Translations under genes and position numbers: made by a program | Shown here: piece by piece, positions 37,101 through 46,199 of the stretch | Numbering within the stretch: the stretch's first letter is position 1 | Layout: every line of letters starts with the position of its first letter | NCBI GenBank assembly: GCA_031213475.1 | Contig: JARUPZ010000026.1 | Location: forward strand, 6,927,785-6,991,784 | Direction: 5' to 3' | Source of the DNA: Nereocystis luetkeana | Taxonomy: Eukaryota; Sar; Phaeophyceae; Laminariales; Laminariaceae | DNA: 64,000 bases | The notes under the pieces: generated by a model | Database searches by the model: none | Told to the model about the DNA's origin: nothing | What the model saw: only the letters and a program-made list of their open reading frames with translations

Positions 37101-39882
37101 CCGCACCCGCCCCACGAGCGGTTCTTAGTAGGACGCAGCTACCCCTTCTTGCGACTCGCCGAACACCTCACGGCGCTTCGCACTTGGTGCAAGCAACATC
37201 TGCCTGGTCGGTGAAAGCCCGACGTGCACCGTCCCGGAACTGTAGGGATGCGGGATGCGAGGGTCTGTGTCTGGTTCATACGACTACAGCCATGAATGAC
37301 AGGAGCACACCCAACCCGACGTGCTCCGTCCCTGCGTTGTAGAGATGCGAGGGTCTTGGGTTCGTACGACTACAGCCATGCACGGCATGGGTACACCCTC
37401 CCCACCCTCTCACCACCACTACCACCATCACCACACGCAAGAGAAACACGCAGGCAGTCCTTGCCACCGAGCCTACTATGCCGTGCGTCCCACCTGTTCG
37501 TCACATCCACCGTGCCCTTGTACTTCGACCCCAGGAGCACCCCAACGACCCGTTTCCTGGTGTCTTTTGCCACGCGATTGTAGTGATCTACAGTTGACAG
37601 GAGTACCAAGGGGTGTACAACCACCTTCGGAGAGGGCAAAAAACAGGTCAAAGAGGGGGAGGGGGAGGGGGAGGGGGGAGGGGGGGGGGCGTACTCATTT
37701 GTTGCTTGCCTTAGTCATTTGGCCGTTGACCACGCATCCCTTTCGAGACGGAGGGGGGGGGGGGGGGGGGGGTGATTTTCGTGACCTTTAGGGGTCAAGG
37801 GTTCTGCCTGATTGCGTTGTATTCCTGGTGTCCTTAGCCAGGCGATTGTACTCATCCACGGATGTACAACCACCTTCGACGGGGGGGGGGCAACAGGACA
37901 GGGGGGTGTACTCGATATCGTGCATGTCCGTAGTCTTGGGGGGGGGGTGGGGGGGGTGATTAACCAGAAAAAACGCAAAAAAAAAAAACACCGATGAGAT
38001 GGATGAGCCTTAGGCCATGGGCAAGAGAGTGAGCATCCCACTTGCTAGCACATACCGGTACATGGCATTACATGAGGCTGGTACAACTCGTCGCTCGTCG
38101 CATCTAATGGGGAGGGCAGTCAACTCAACTAAAACGTATCCCCCTTGCTAAGAGGAACACCCCGATGATAGTTACGTGTCACCGAAACCCAAATCATTTG
38201 TAAAAACATACTCTCGCAACTCCAAGCAAACCGAACAACATCAACCCCCCCCCCCCCCCCCCCTCCCCATGTCACCAAGAGGCAGTTACATAGTACTCCC
38301 ATTGCTGTCTCTGGAAATGCCTACACCCGAAATTAAATCAACTCATTGAAGCTGTCGTCCATATGCAAGTCCGCCTCGAAAGCGGTTCTTAGTAGGATGT
38401 AGCTCACCCTTCATGCGACTCGCCAGACACCTCACGGCGCTTGGCGTTTGGTGCAAGCAATGTCTGCCTGGTCGGTGAAAACCCGACATGCTCCGTCCCG
38501 GCATTGTAGGGATGTGAGGGTCTATGGTCATACGACTACGGCCATGCATGAGATCGAGTACATCTCTCCTATCGAGTACACCCCCCCCCCCCTCTCCCCG
38601 TGTCACACCCACGAGACAAGGCATGACACGACAGCTACACCACACGGCACCAACCCACGACCACGGCCATGCATGGTAATGAGCACACCCTCCTTCCCCC
38701 CGCCACCGTCCCAAACCACCGAACAAGAAACAAAAACAAACCAAGCCAACCAAACCAGACAAAATCAAACAAACCCAAGACAACTCAAATCAAACAAAAT
38801 CAGACCAGACCAGACCTGAACCACCCCACCCCACCCCCGCCCTACCCCACCCCTCCCCACCAAAGATGCTATTTACGGGGGGCCATAGTAGACAGGACCT
38901 AATATTGTTAGTGAAAATAGTTAAATATATAGGTTCTTGGGTGTACCGTACGTCCTATTTACTATGGTCCACCGTAATAGCAATAGGAGACCACGGTGAG
39001 GCCTTGACTGGCCGCTCCCTGCACGAAATTTAGTGATTCAAGTATTTTATTATTAATAGTATACCCTGGTATACTGCAGTCCCGTTTTGGGGACAAATCA
39101 CTCAAAATCTAAGTAGACTGACCCCAAACGGGGCTGTAGTCCTAAAAGGGTTATTTTACTGCTGCTGGCTTTTCGGGCTCAAAACAATGTACGCGTATAC
39201 AATCAAAGTATCACACATAGCTTGAAAATACGATTATTTTCGACGAAATCCTCGATATCACAGCTGAATGATTTTGTTTGTTGACTATGTACGCAATACA
39301 AGCATAAAACACGTAGTAACCATATTTGCTCCCCACCAAAATTAATCAACTCACTACAAAACCCGTCGACCGGTCCTTTCTTCTTACTTTTTATCTCGCT
39401 CTTTATCCACCGGCGGATTGGTAAAAATAGGGCTTGGTAAATAACGAAACAACCAGATTTGCTCCCCACCACAAAAACAAATCAACTCACTACAAAACCC
39501 GCCAATCGGTCTCCTTCTAGGTTGTTGTTCTTTCTACTCCAGCGGATTGGCAGAAATATAGTTTTTAGCCCTTGTAGTACTTGCAGTTTTGACCCTTAAA
39601 ATTCCATTCAAGTAGTTTGTCCCCGAAACGGGACTGCAGTACTGAAAGGGTTGACATTGAGCTCACCATGCGTTCACATTAAAAAAAACGCGTTCTGTGC
39701 CGATTGGTCACGCCGCTCACCTCCTCTATCACTTTGGGAGTCACCACCGCAGCAGCCGCCTCCGCCCCCCCCGGTGCTTCTTTCCCAGCCCCCTTGTCCC
39801 CCGCCCCGGCATCTCCCCCGTCATCTCCCCGTTTCACCCCCTCAGCCTGGCCAGCCTTGTTATCATCATCCTTTCCCGCCAT
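23335..39882 (-). CDS. RPN8: 26S proteasome regulatory subunit RPN8 (PSMD7), complete, 11 exons
   Basis: RPN8 is a non-catalytic MPN subunit of the proteasome lid that pairs with the deubiquitinase RPN11. Minus-strand exons: 39882-39721, 37624-37494, 35648-35578, 34965-34857, 33718-33570, 32229-32147, 31104-31000, 28780-28619, 27984-27931, 24311-24255, 23370-23335. All have GT-AG borders and compatible phases, giving 372 codons plus TGA. Residues 1-54 start [11 protein letters not shown], an acidic, Ala/Gly-rich extension longer than usual. The MPN domain follows ([72 protein letters not shown]). The HxHP zinc ligands are absent, as expected for RPN8. Next come [14 protein letters not shown], the helical [18 protein letters not shown], then [10 protein letters not shown] and [18 protein letters not shown]. 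The tail is Lys/Asp-rich in two tiny exons ending [11 protein letters not shown]. Closest match from memory is plant RPN8. Introns are over 90% of the locus. Certain, except for the short tail exons, which are probable. Confidence 0.95.
23493..23560 (+). repeat. G20 run plus family F block
   Basis: Twenty G followed by GCGTATTCATTTGTTGCTTG and TAGTCATTTGGTCATTG. The same block, also beside poly-G, recurs at 37688-37772 and 40400-40470 and inverted at 48965-49052. Confidence 0.8.
24365..24462 (-). repeat. Family E tail block, inverted
   Basis: ATGCATGGCCGTAGTCGCTT, then ACCCTCGCATCCCTACACTG and a G-run. This is the 3' part of family E (full copies at 33345-33530 and 38380-38565) in inverse orientation, in RPN8 intron 9. 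Confidence 0.7.
24463..25440. other. GC-rich ORF-bearing segment in RPN8 intron 9, unidentified
   Basis: Long open frames on both strands (minus 24496-25071 and 24924-25367; plus 24488-24949 and 25049-25540) with exon-like composition. A C27 run at 24733-24759 breaks the segment. No family is recognisable. A stretch reading [20 protein letters not shown] on minus looks protein-like, but I cannot place it. It could be a nested gene, a decayed gene copy or chance. Confidence 0.3.
26282..26406 (+). mobile_element. Family A MITE with internal duplication
   Basis: TATTACGGAGGACCATATTA at the left and CTATGCCCCCCCGTAATA at the right, flanked by TA. The GAACAATGTTTGGTC block is duplicated in tandem, giving 125 bp rather than about 110. 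Confidence 0.85.
26447..26538 (+). repeat. Family B foldback repeat
   Basis: CCCTTTCAGAGCCGCAGCCC at the left, inverted AGGACCGCAGTCCTAGTAGG at the right, and GGGGACAAGCTACTTGGAAT inside. Confidence 0.8.
28043..28123 (+). repeat. (GGA)n microsatellite in RPN8 intron 8
   Basis: AGG/GGA purine tract about 80 bp long, only about 60 bp upstream (in gene sense) of the 54-bp exon 9 at 27984-27931. Confidence 0.9.
28781..30999. other. RPN8 intron 7
   Basis: Holds a CTG/CAG-rich stretch (29255-29350), a degenerate family C copy with its clear end at 30325-30352 (ACCTTTATCGTAGCACGCGT) and a family A MITE. A poly-A stretch lies at 30237-30268. No coding exon is seen. Confidence 0.6.
30360..30466 (-). 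mobile_element. Family A MITE in RPN8 intron 7
   Basis: TATTACGGGGGACCATAGAA at the left and ACTATGGTCCCCCGTAATA at the right, flanked by TA; inverted core orientation. It lies directly next to the ACGCGTC end of a family C copy. Confidence 0.88.
31495..31678 (+). mobile_element. Family D inverted-repeat element
   Basis: GTCTCTCTGCAGTGCCGGTA and ATGTATGCGCCAGGCAACAA at the left; CCGGCACTATAGACGGACCA at the right. Shares the CACACTGGTTAGTCCCATC block with the 18358 copy. In RPN8 intron 6. Confidence 0.75.
32590..32765 (+). repeat. Family D-like degenerate block in RPN8 intron 5
   Basis: Repeated GCACTA, CGCACTATATAGGGC and CACTATCGCAGGGCCATG pieces resemble family D ends, but the terminal repeats are decayed. 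Confidence 0.4.
33178..33240 (+). repeat. Telomere-like CCCTAA tract
   Basis: CTAACCCTAACCCCAACCCC followed by diverged AACACTAACCCTGACCC units. A degenerate interstitial telomere-type sequence in RPN8 intron 5. Confidence 0.6.
33345..33530 (+). repeat. Family E dispersed repeat
   Basis: Starts near CTTCTTAGTAGGATGCACCT, includes ATGCGACTCGCCC, CACGGCG, CCTGGTCGGTGAAAACCCG and GGCATTGTAGGGATGTGA, and ends GACTACGGCCATGCATGAC followed by a C-run. About 185 bp. It looks like a SINE-sized unit, but no tRNA or 5S head could be confirmed. Confidence 0.75.
34259..34330 (+). repeat. C-run plus family E tail
   Basis: C16 at about 34259-34274, then GTCATACGACTACGGCCATG and another C-run. Only the 3' tail of family E is present. 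Confidence 0.65.
34660..34815 (+). repeat. GGTCGGGTC minisatellite, two strand orientations
   Basis: GGGTCGGATCGAATCGGGTC on the left turns into the complementary ACCCGACCCGCGACGTTTGA on the right. It forms an imperfect palindrome just past RPN8 exon 4. The same motif forms the large array at 54480-55440. Confidence 0.75.
35930..36065 (+). repeat. Tandem array carrying CACGTG and CCAAT motifs
   Basis: About three units of roughly 46 bp, each with GGACACGTGC, CGAACGAG and GGCCAATCAAATGACGGGG. Every unit contains a G-box/E-box core (CACGTG) and a CCAAT box. More isolated GGCCAATCA copies lie at about 35741 and 36138. It lies in intron 2 of RPN8. Confidence 0.8.
36205..36360 (+). repeat. Tandem ~62-bp repeat, GCGAAAACGACAGCC type
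   Basis: Alternating TTTTCGCGAAAACGACAGCC and TTGTGCGAAATTGAAAGCC modules in about 2.5 higher-order units, nearly identical, hence recent. Confidence 0.85.
36793..37040 (+). mobile_element. Family C element, ~248 bp
   Basis: Left GGTTCAATGATAGAGGTTC and right ACCTCTATCGTAGAACGCGT are imperfect inverted ends. The body contains GAGGCTCCTCACTTGAAGAG, CTCACCCGAAAACCGACTTC, ATTTTTCGAAACAAGATCG and CCGACGATTTTGGGTTAAGG, shared with the 53537 copy. Non-autonomous. Confidence 0.8.
37108..37400 (+). repeat. Family E: one full and one partial copy in tandem
   Basis: The full unit ends at about 37292 (TACGACTACAGCCATGAATG). A second partial unit follows (CCGACGTGCTCCGTCCCTGC to TACGACTACAGCCATGCACG). 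They lie in RPN8 intron 2. Confidence 0.75.
37688..37772 (+). repeat. Family F block and G20 run
   Basis: GCGTACTCATTTGTTGCTTG, then ACCACGCATCCCTTTCGAGA and a run of about 20 G. It sits between RPN8 exon 2 and its decayed duplicate. Confidence 0.8.
37808..37890 (-). pseudogene. Decayed duplicate of RPN8 exon 2
   Basis: Read on the minus strand, this segment keeps GAAGGTGGTTGTACA, then TACAATCGC, TGGC and GGACACCAGGAA. Their order matches the first half of exon 2 (37624-37494), including the splice acceptor. About 15-20 bp of the exon is missing in the middle, the frame is lost and the second half is absent. It lies about 190 bp upstream (in gene sense) of the functional exon, inside the same intron, separated by a family F/poly-G block. 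A local segmental duplication is the likely cause. Confidence 0.75.
38246..38262 (+). repeat. C-run (~17)
   Basis: Long uninterrupted C-run in RPN8 intron 1. Confidence 0.85.
38380..38565 (+). repeat. Family E dispersed repeat
   Basis: GCGGTTCTTAGTAGGATGTA through CCTGGTCGGTGAAAACCCG to ATACGACTACGGCCATGCAT, followed by a C-run at 38580-38592. Close to the 33345 copy. In RPN8 intron 1. Confidence 0.8.
38870..38979 (-). mobile_element. Family A MITE in RPN8 intron 1
   Basis: TTTACGGGGGGCCATAGTAG at the left and TATGGTCCACCGTAATA at the right. Core inverted (ATATTGTTAGTGAAAATAG first). Confidence 0.85.
39062..39151 (+). repeat. Family B foldback repeat
   Basis: ACTGCAGTCCCGTTTTGGGG at the left and inverted GGGGCTGTAGTCCTAAAAGG at the right. 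Confidence 0.75.
39215..39560 (+). repeat. Tandem direct repeat, ~135-bp spacing
   Basis: TTTGCTCCCCACCA followed by AATCAACTCACTACAAAACC occurs at about 39328-39365 and again at about 39461-39500. Each is followed by CCGGCGGATTGG-like or CAGCGGATTGG sequence. The left edge (GATATCGAGGATTTCGTCG read on minus) also recurs at about 62552, so the unit belongs to a dispersed family. Confidence 0.7.
39562..39652 (+). repeat. Family B foldback repeat adjacent to RPN8 exon 1
   Basis: Right arm TTTGTCCCCGAAACGGGACT and CTGAAAGGGTT are clear; the left arm is degraded. It ends about 70 bp inside intron 1 from the exon 1 donor. Confidence 0.65.
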
Positions 39883-40044
39883 GCTCCCCTAATGCGCGCT
39901 GGAAAAAAAACGCCTGCGCCAGAAAAAAACACGCCTCTTCGCGGTACCGTTGGGCAAACGCCCCTCCCGCCCTTTTAGCGAAAATACAGCCCTGCGGCTC
40001 CTGTAAGAAAGAGGGAAAAGGGGGTAGGCGGTCATCGATCAGCA

Positions 40045-40390
40045 CATGACAGGGGCGGGTTATAGTCACATAGAAGGCGTTAGGGGTGGGGACGGCGGCG
40101 GTTCCTACGAGATGGAAGGGGGAAAAGAGAAAAGAGGGCCGATGGACAAGGCGGGTTTCTAATCAGATAGAAGGCGGTGAAGGTGGGGATGGTGGCTACT
40201 CCTTGGAGAAGTAGGGGACAAAGGGGATCAATGGACGAGGCGGATTTATAGTGAGATAGAAGGCGGTGGGGGTTGGGGTGGTGGCAGCTCCTTGGAGAGA
40301 GAAGGAGGGAATCAATGAACAGGACGGGTTTTTACAGTAGTCAGATACAGAACGCGTTGAGGATGAGGCGCGGGGACGGGGGCGCGGACG
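40045..40390 (+). repeat. ~85-bp tandem array upstream of RPN8
   Basis: About four diverged units with GGCGGGTTTATAGTCAGAT, AGAAGGCGGTG, GGGGTGG, GCTCCTTGGAGA and GGGATCAATGGAC. It begins about 160 bp upstream of the RPN8 ATG, so it may overlap promoter sequence. Confidence 0.75.
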
Positions 40391-40399
40391 GTGAGGGGG

Positions 40400-40540
40400 G
40401 GAGGGGCGTACTCATTTGTTGCTTGCCTTGGTCATTTGACCATTTGACCACGCATCTCTTTCGAGACGGAGCACCGTTTCTACTCCTAATAGAGACACCT
40501 CCAACAATTGGGCGCTCAGACGGGGGGGGGGGGGGGGGGG
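40400..40540 (+). repeat. Family F block and G19 run
   Basis: GCGTACTCATTTGTTGCTTG and ACCACGCATCTCTTTCGAGA, then a G19 run at 40522-40540. Confidence 0.8.
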
Positions 40541-40749
40541 CATCGAGAACGAGGACAGTCAGCAGTGAACCCACTGGCAGCTGGCTGCATGCATGGGCAA
40601 TTCACTGCTGTGAACGAGCAAGTAGTGCCATACCCTCGCCACGTGCCAAGGAGGAGGGACGGGGGAAAGGGAGGGTCGTACTACTGTAGTCCAGACCTTA
40701 ACCTTCCCGTGTCTTTGTTTCCTGGATTTTCATTCTGCGCAGGATGTAC

Positions 40750-42660
40750 TCGAAATTGACAACGATCTGCCACGCCTTTTTTCTCGCTTTTTTCTTGGAC
40801 CGAAAGCTGTCTCTCTGTGTAGAAATTTGTTCATGTACAAGTACAAGAACAGTTGTCTGTGCTGGTAATCTGGTAGTTTGCCCACCATCTTTCACGCTTT
40901 TCTCGCTTTTTTTTCGCTCTCAATTTTGTCCTTCTGCACAGAGTATTTTGACAGCCATGTGTGAAGCTACCACATCTAGGACAGATCATCTACATTCTAC
41001 AGGTCATCTACATTATACAGATCATCGATGCCCACTTGATTATCTAGATCTTCCAGGACAGATAGATCCCTCGTACAGATAGATGCCTGGTCTCGATGAT
41101 CTAATTCATCATGTCGGGTGGGAACCGCATAATGTGCAATATCTAGCACATGTTTCCTGGGTTGGATATATCTGCCCTACAAGGCAGATCCTGCACCTAC
41201 CTCTCACAACGGCAGGTGAGGAACTGCTAGATGATATGTAGATGATCTAGATCATGATCTATCTGACCTGTTCGAAGTGCCCAAAGATTATCACGTTTGA
41301 TTGAACCGGAAGTTATCCACGATAGTTCAGTGTCCCTAATCGACAATCGATTACTACAGCGCAATATTTTGTCCTTCTGCACAGAAATTGCCAACGATCC
41401 GTCACGCTTCTCTCGCGTTCGTGTACCAAAACAAAGTTGCCCTGCGCACGCAGCACTCGAGAACGATCTGTCACGCTTCTCTCGTATTCTTGCGCCGAAC
41501 GTTCTCCCTCGTTGTGCAGCACCAAGCGCCTGGACAACTGCCAACGACATGTCACGTGTCTCTCGTTTTCTGGTACCGATATCACCTCTCGTTCGGTGTC
41601 AGATGCCTGGTGATTGTCAACGATCAGTCACGCGCTTCTCTCGTTTTTTTCCGAGCGTTTTCTATAGTAGTATTGTTCAGCCCCTGGTACTGTACCTCGA
41701 AAAATAATTTTGGCAAATGGCCTGTTCCGTTTCTCTCCCTTCCTCGCACTAAAAGTTGTCCTTCTGCGCGGTTAGTTGACAACGATCTGTCATCTTCCTC
41801 TCGCTTTTTTGCACCGAAACTTGTCCTTCCGGGCAGTACATGGATGACAACGATCTGCCAGGTTTCTCTGGCTTTTTTGTACCGGAGAGTTGTCCTTTCG
41901 CGCAGGAATTGACAACGACACAACGGCCCATCATATTTCTCTCGCCTTTGGGCACCGAAAATTTGTCCCTCTGCACACCAATCGCCAACGATCCGCCAAG
42001 TTTCTCTCGCTTTCTTGCTTTCAGCGCAGTAACTGCCAAGGAGATATCAATTGCTCTCGCTTTCGTGTGCCGAAAGTTGTCCTTGTGTGTAGTACGCACT
42101 TGCTCGAAAATAGCACATGATCGTCACGTTTCTCTCGCTTTCTCGGACCGAAAGTTGGCCTTCTGCGCAGTAACAAGCAAGGATCTGTCCCGCTTCTGTC
42201 GCTTCACGTATTGCACCGAAAGTTGTTCTTCTGTGCAGGCATTTGGCAACGGTTTGTCACGAACCTTTCGCTTTACTGCACCGAAAGTTGTCCTTCTCTT
42301 TCCGCACACTAATTGCCATATAATAACGATCTGTCGCGCTTTTCTCGCTTCCAGGCACCGAAAATTGTCCTTCCCGCGCAATACTTGACAACGACCTGTG
42401 ATCTGTCACGTTTCTCTGCCTCTTTCTTGTGCCGAAAGTTGTGCTCTTGAGCAGTAATTGCTATAATACCAGCAACGACACCCCACGCTTCCCCCGCTTT
42501 CTTGTACCGAAAGTTGTCCTTCTGCGCACAGACGATCTGTCATCTGTCACGTTTCTCTCGCATTCTCTCAGGGATCTGTCATCCGTCACGTTTCTCTCGC
42601 CTTCTCTGTTCTCGCTTCTTGCTTCTTGCACCGCAAGGTGTCGACTATTCCCATTGCCCA
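40750..42660 (+). repeat. Degenerate tandem array, ~65-75 bp units
   Basis: Units follow TTGTCCTTCTGCGCAGTAA, TTGACAACGATCTGTCACG, TTTCTCTCGCTTTCTTG, CACCGAAAG. At least fifteen units are recognisable at about 41300-42660, plus an outlying group at 40750-40960 separated by a family G block. No single frame is open throughout; the ORFs on both strands are repeat translation. Confidence 0.88.
40975..41285 (+). repeat. Family G dispersed repeat
   Basis: ACAGATCATCTACATTCTAC, then ACATGTTTCCTGGGTTGGAT, AAGGCAGATCCTGCACCTAC, CTCACAACGGCAGGTGAGGA and GATCATGATCTATCTGACC. Shared in this order with 45055-45330 and 46200-46500. Confidence 0.8.
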
Positions 42661-42711
42661 GAAATTGGCAACGATCAGTATTTACTGCGCGTATCCTCCG
42701 GGCGAGCGGCC

Positions 42712-42736
42712 GGGGGGGGGGGGGGGGGGGGGGGGG
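42712..42736 (+). repeat. G25 homopolymer
   Basis: Longest G-run in the window, at the right end of the 70-bp tandem array. Confidence 0.9.
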
Positions 42737-43624
42737 AGGTCGGAACAAGGGTATGTACCGGTCCTCTCTTCAACCGCAACCTATGAGGTAATTGCTGCAG
42801 TCGTGATCGAAGACCGGTCACCGATGCTGTGCGCTCCACGCGTGCTCGCTCACAAGAGCATCCTGTGTGCTCGCACGACTGCTGCTGCGGCTGGATCCTT
42901 CTCATCCACACCGGAACAAAACTGCAAAACATAGGCATCCACCATTAACCTTGCTGTATAACAGTGCCGCTGTCACAACCAATCCTTACTTTTGGTGGCC
43001 CATTGAAAGCACTGCTGCTGTGGTTGGTGACATTGACGTGCTCGCTGCGCTGCGCTGTGCCGCGCTACTCGTAGCCCAACCGGTGCTCCTCCGCAGACAG
43101 AAGACAGAGGGTTGCAAAAAATCTGGACCGGATGATGAGAAAGCGAAAAGGCTTCGATGCATATCTGTTCTGCCTCACCTGATCTCCGCAAGCGATCCCG
43201 CACCGTCAGACCCCTTCTTTTCCTTGGGAATACCGCTACGTCTATCGCCAGCCGAGATAGTCTGTCGTTACTGCCGCGGGGAGAAGGACCTCATTCTCGC
43301 TCTCCGAAAACCTTAGAAACCCATGGAGTTCATAAATATTTGGAAGGATGTACGGAGAGGCATTTAGGGGTGGGAACTTGTTCCGAAACCGGCCGCAACA
43401 TCCCATCGCCGCTTTCGCTTTGCCTTCGCGTGTTGACAGTGGATAGCCGAGGCCTGCAGCACCTCTGTGCCCATCCGTACTTGCATTGGGATTGTTCGCC
43501 TGTTTTCGGTTTTGGCGCGTGCTTGCACAGGAGAAACTAGGAACCAAAAGCTCGTTCTCAATTTTGGACACCCCCTTCAGTAGGAAACGATTGCCTCACG
43601 TGTTCTTGTTGTGATCATCGCGGG

Positions 43625-43767
43625 TATAGCAGCAGCAGCAGAGCAGGAGCAGCAGAGCAGGAGCAGCAGAGCAGCACCAGAAACAGCGGAAGCAGCACCA
43701 GAAGCAGCCACAGGAGCAGCCAAGGCAGCAGAAGCAGCAACGGCAACATTGCAAGCAGGCTCAAAAT

Positions 43768-43799
<32 letters not shown>

Positions 43800-43845
43800 G
43801 CAAGCAGCAGACGCAACCGCAGCAGAGGCAACTACAACAACAGCA
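43625..43845 (+). repeat. CAG/AGCAGG imperfect microsatellite
   Basis: About 220 bp of CAGCAG, GAGCAG and AGAAGC triplets; open in all three sense frames as expected for a triplet repeat. No gene evidence. Confidence 0.88.
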
Positions 43846-44469
43846 ATCGAAAAGCAACTGAAGCAGCGGCAGCAACCGCTTCTAAATAGTGCGGCAGAAT
43901 ACGCCCTCATCCAACACATCACAAGCACTCTGCTGGTCCTCCTTCATCCTACGTACCAGGTACCACGACGCCCAAGACTGTTCTTCTCCCAAACGCAGCG
44001 GATATCGATCGACGTATATACAGCAGTAGCGGGGCGGGAAGGGGGGCAAACGCGACGAAGACAGGAGGGGAGCAGCATGGACTCGGCAAAGCGAGCCAGT
44101 GCACCACGCACGCACATCCTCGACCGACAGATAGTGGCGGCGGGGAAGGGTGGTAAGCCGGCGGAGGTGAGCAACAACAATGAGGGGCCCCCAAGAGGAT
44201 TGACTTGGGTATATGGGGTGGCAAGTGCATGGTAGAAGGTTCCTGGTAGGAGCCACGTACAGGGTACGATACGAAGTGTTTTGTATTATTGGAGTCACGC
44301 CGCGTCCGTGCACCTTGGGTAACGCATGTGATCCTGGTATGTGTGTACGGGCGTAAGCACACACGGCAGTAGTAATGGCCTACAGCAGGTGCAGCGCAGT
44401 ACAGGTACGTAATCTACCATTAATATTGGCATCCCAGGTATATATTATACTGCCGCGCGTACGCACAGC

Positions 44470-46190
44470 AGTAGAAGTAGAGCCCATTACGTATCAGTAT
44501 CTGCCCCTGCCTCGCTTCGCGTACACCAAGCAGCAATATCTCGCTTTACCGCCCCAAACAGCACGTGTGATACATAGCACCCCATACATGGCAGCGAGCA
44601 GTACAGCGGTCAAGAGTCATTTGCTGTTTTCACCAAGCCTCCCTTCACGTACACAAAACAATACCCGTGGCACCTGTGGTAGGCAGCAGCAGCAGCAAAC
44701 AGTCTGTAGGCTGTTTGCCATTTGCCGCTCTAACTACGAGTATGCCTCCCTCTACGCTCATCAATCGGTAGCATCAGCGGTAGCAGCAGCAGCAGCAGCA
44801 ACAGCAGTACTAGTCTAGAGCTCTCACCGGACGTCCCTTTTCCTTCAAAAAGCAGTAGCAGCAGCGACAGCAGCAGCAGTGTGTAGCAGCTCCTTACAGC
44901 TCTAACCCTGCCTGCCTTCAAGTATAGCAGTTTGGGGCTTCTTTAACAACTCGACAGATAATGATTGCCATTATGTCGCTGAATACAAGGACCGTTTGTA
45001 TTGAATAATAGTATATAAATGTTTCCTATATTTAGAGACTGGTAGTATCTACTCTGAAGCCCATGTTGCCGCGTGAGAACCGTATGGTCTGCGAGATCTA
45101 CTCGTAGCTCGTAGCACGTGTTTCCTGGGTTTCCTGGGTTGCGTCTGCCCTAGAAGGCAGATCCTGCGCAACCTCTCACAACTGCAGGTGAGGAACTTGA
45201 TCATGTACAATAGATAGATCAGATAGATCATGATCTGTCCGAGGTGTGTAAAGGTCAAACCGTACCACTCTGACCGGAAATATAAGGACCGATTCGTCTC
45301 CATATTAATGTCCAAACGATCCTTATATTTACGCCCAGAGAGGTACTGCTTTCACCCTTTTCGGGCTTCAGAAAGAGAAAAAAGCAGTCGAAAATTGACA
45401 TGACGGTCACAGCAGCTCCTTTTGGTTATGACCGTACTCCCCTTTCATATCACAAAGCAGCACACAGCAGCAGCGGCTGTAGCAGATATCCTCAGCAGCT
45501 CTCACCATACCCCCATGTTCGTACACCATGCAAACAGCAGGAGGAGGACGAGGGCTCGTTTTTGCTTGAACTCCACCTGCTTTGAAAAAAACAGCGCACG
45601 ACAAGCACGAGCAGCAGTGGTAGAGATCCTTCCTGCGTACCAGTAGAGTTTAAAGTCCCTTCACGTGCACAAAGCAGTAGCAGCTGCAGCATCAGCAGCA
45701 GCAATAGAGATCGACCCAGACCTCCCTCCACGTCGTCTAATCGATGTCAACAGCGGCAGTGCACGGGGTACATCCTTATACCTGTAGCCGCTTCCCGGTG
45801 TACCTTCACGTAAATAAACCGCCAACAGCAACAGCAGAAGCGGTAGCGTTCTATCCAGACCTCCTTCTACGTTGTCAAAGCTATAGTAACAGCAGTATTA
45901 TACATCCTTACACCTGCACCCATACCCCAGCGTGTCTACGCAAGGCGATAGCAGCAGCAGCAGCAGTAGGCTCTCCTCCTGCTCTGGACCTCGCTCCGTG
46001 CACGTAGAACGCTACCAACACAAGTTGGACCTGGTCGCCTTTGTGGCCACAGAATCGCAGGTCAACATAGTCGGCACCACTCCCTCCCTCCATGTACACA
46101 GCGCAGCAGTAGCAACAGCAGCAGCAACAGCAGCAGCGGTAGAGCTCCCCTCTGACTTATTTGTCTTGCTTGGACAGTAGTTATAAACAG
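44470..46190 (+). repeat. Degenerate CAG-containing tandem array, ~80-90 bp units
   Basis: Units combine a CAGCAGCAGCAGYGGTAGAG tract with CTCCCTYCACGTACACAA-type sequence. Instances lie near 44590-44680, 44760-44830, 45460-45545, 45600-45680, 45690-45740, 45820-45890, 45945-46005 and 46090-46150. Family G copies interrupt it at 45055-45330. Confidence 0.65.
45055..45330 (+). repeat. Family G dispersed repeat with a palindromic end
   Basis: CACGTGTTTCCTGGGTT, GAAGGCAGATCCTGCGCAAC and GATAGATCATGATCTGTCCG, then a hairpin built from GGAAATATAAGGACCG and CGATCCTTATATTTACG. The hairpin part (family H) recurs alone near 50365-50420 and 60810-60935. Confidence 0.8.
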
Positions 46191-46199
46191 TCCACCCCC

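Larger units (their letters stand above)
35649..37493. other. RPN8 intron 2 with two tandem arrays
   Basis: Contains the CACGTG/CCAAT array (35930-36065), the GCGAAAACGACAGCC array (36205-36360), a CAG run (36391-36413), an ACC/CAC-rich stretch (36600-36780), a family C element and family E copies. No exon. Confidence 0.7.

Noticed and set aside
41227-42388. Arg/Ser-rich frames over the 70-bp array as a repeat protein
   Set aside because: Frames shift between units on both strands and unit lengths are not multiples of three.
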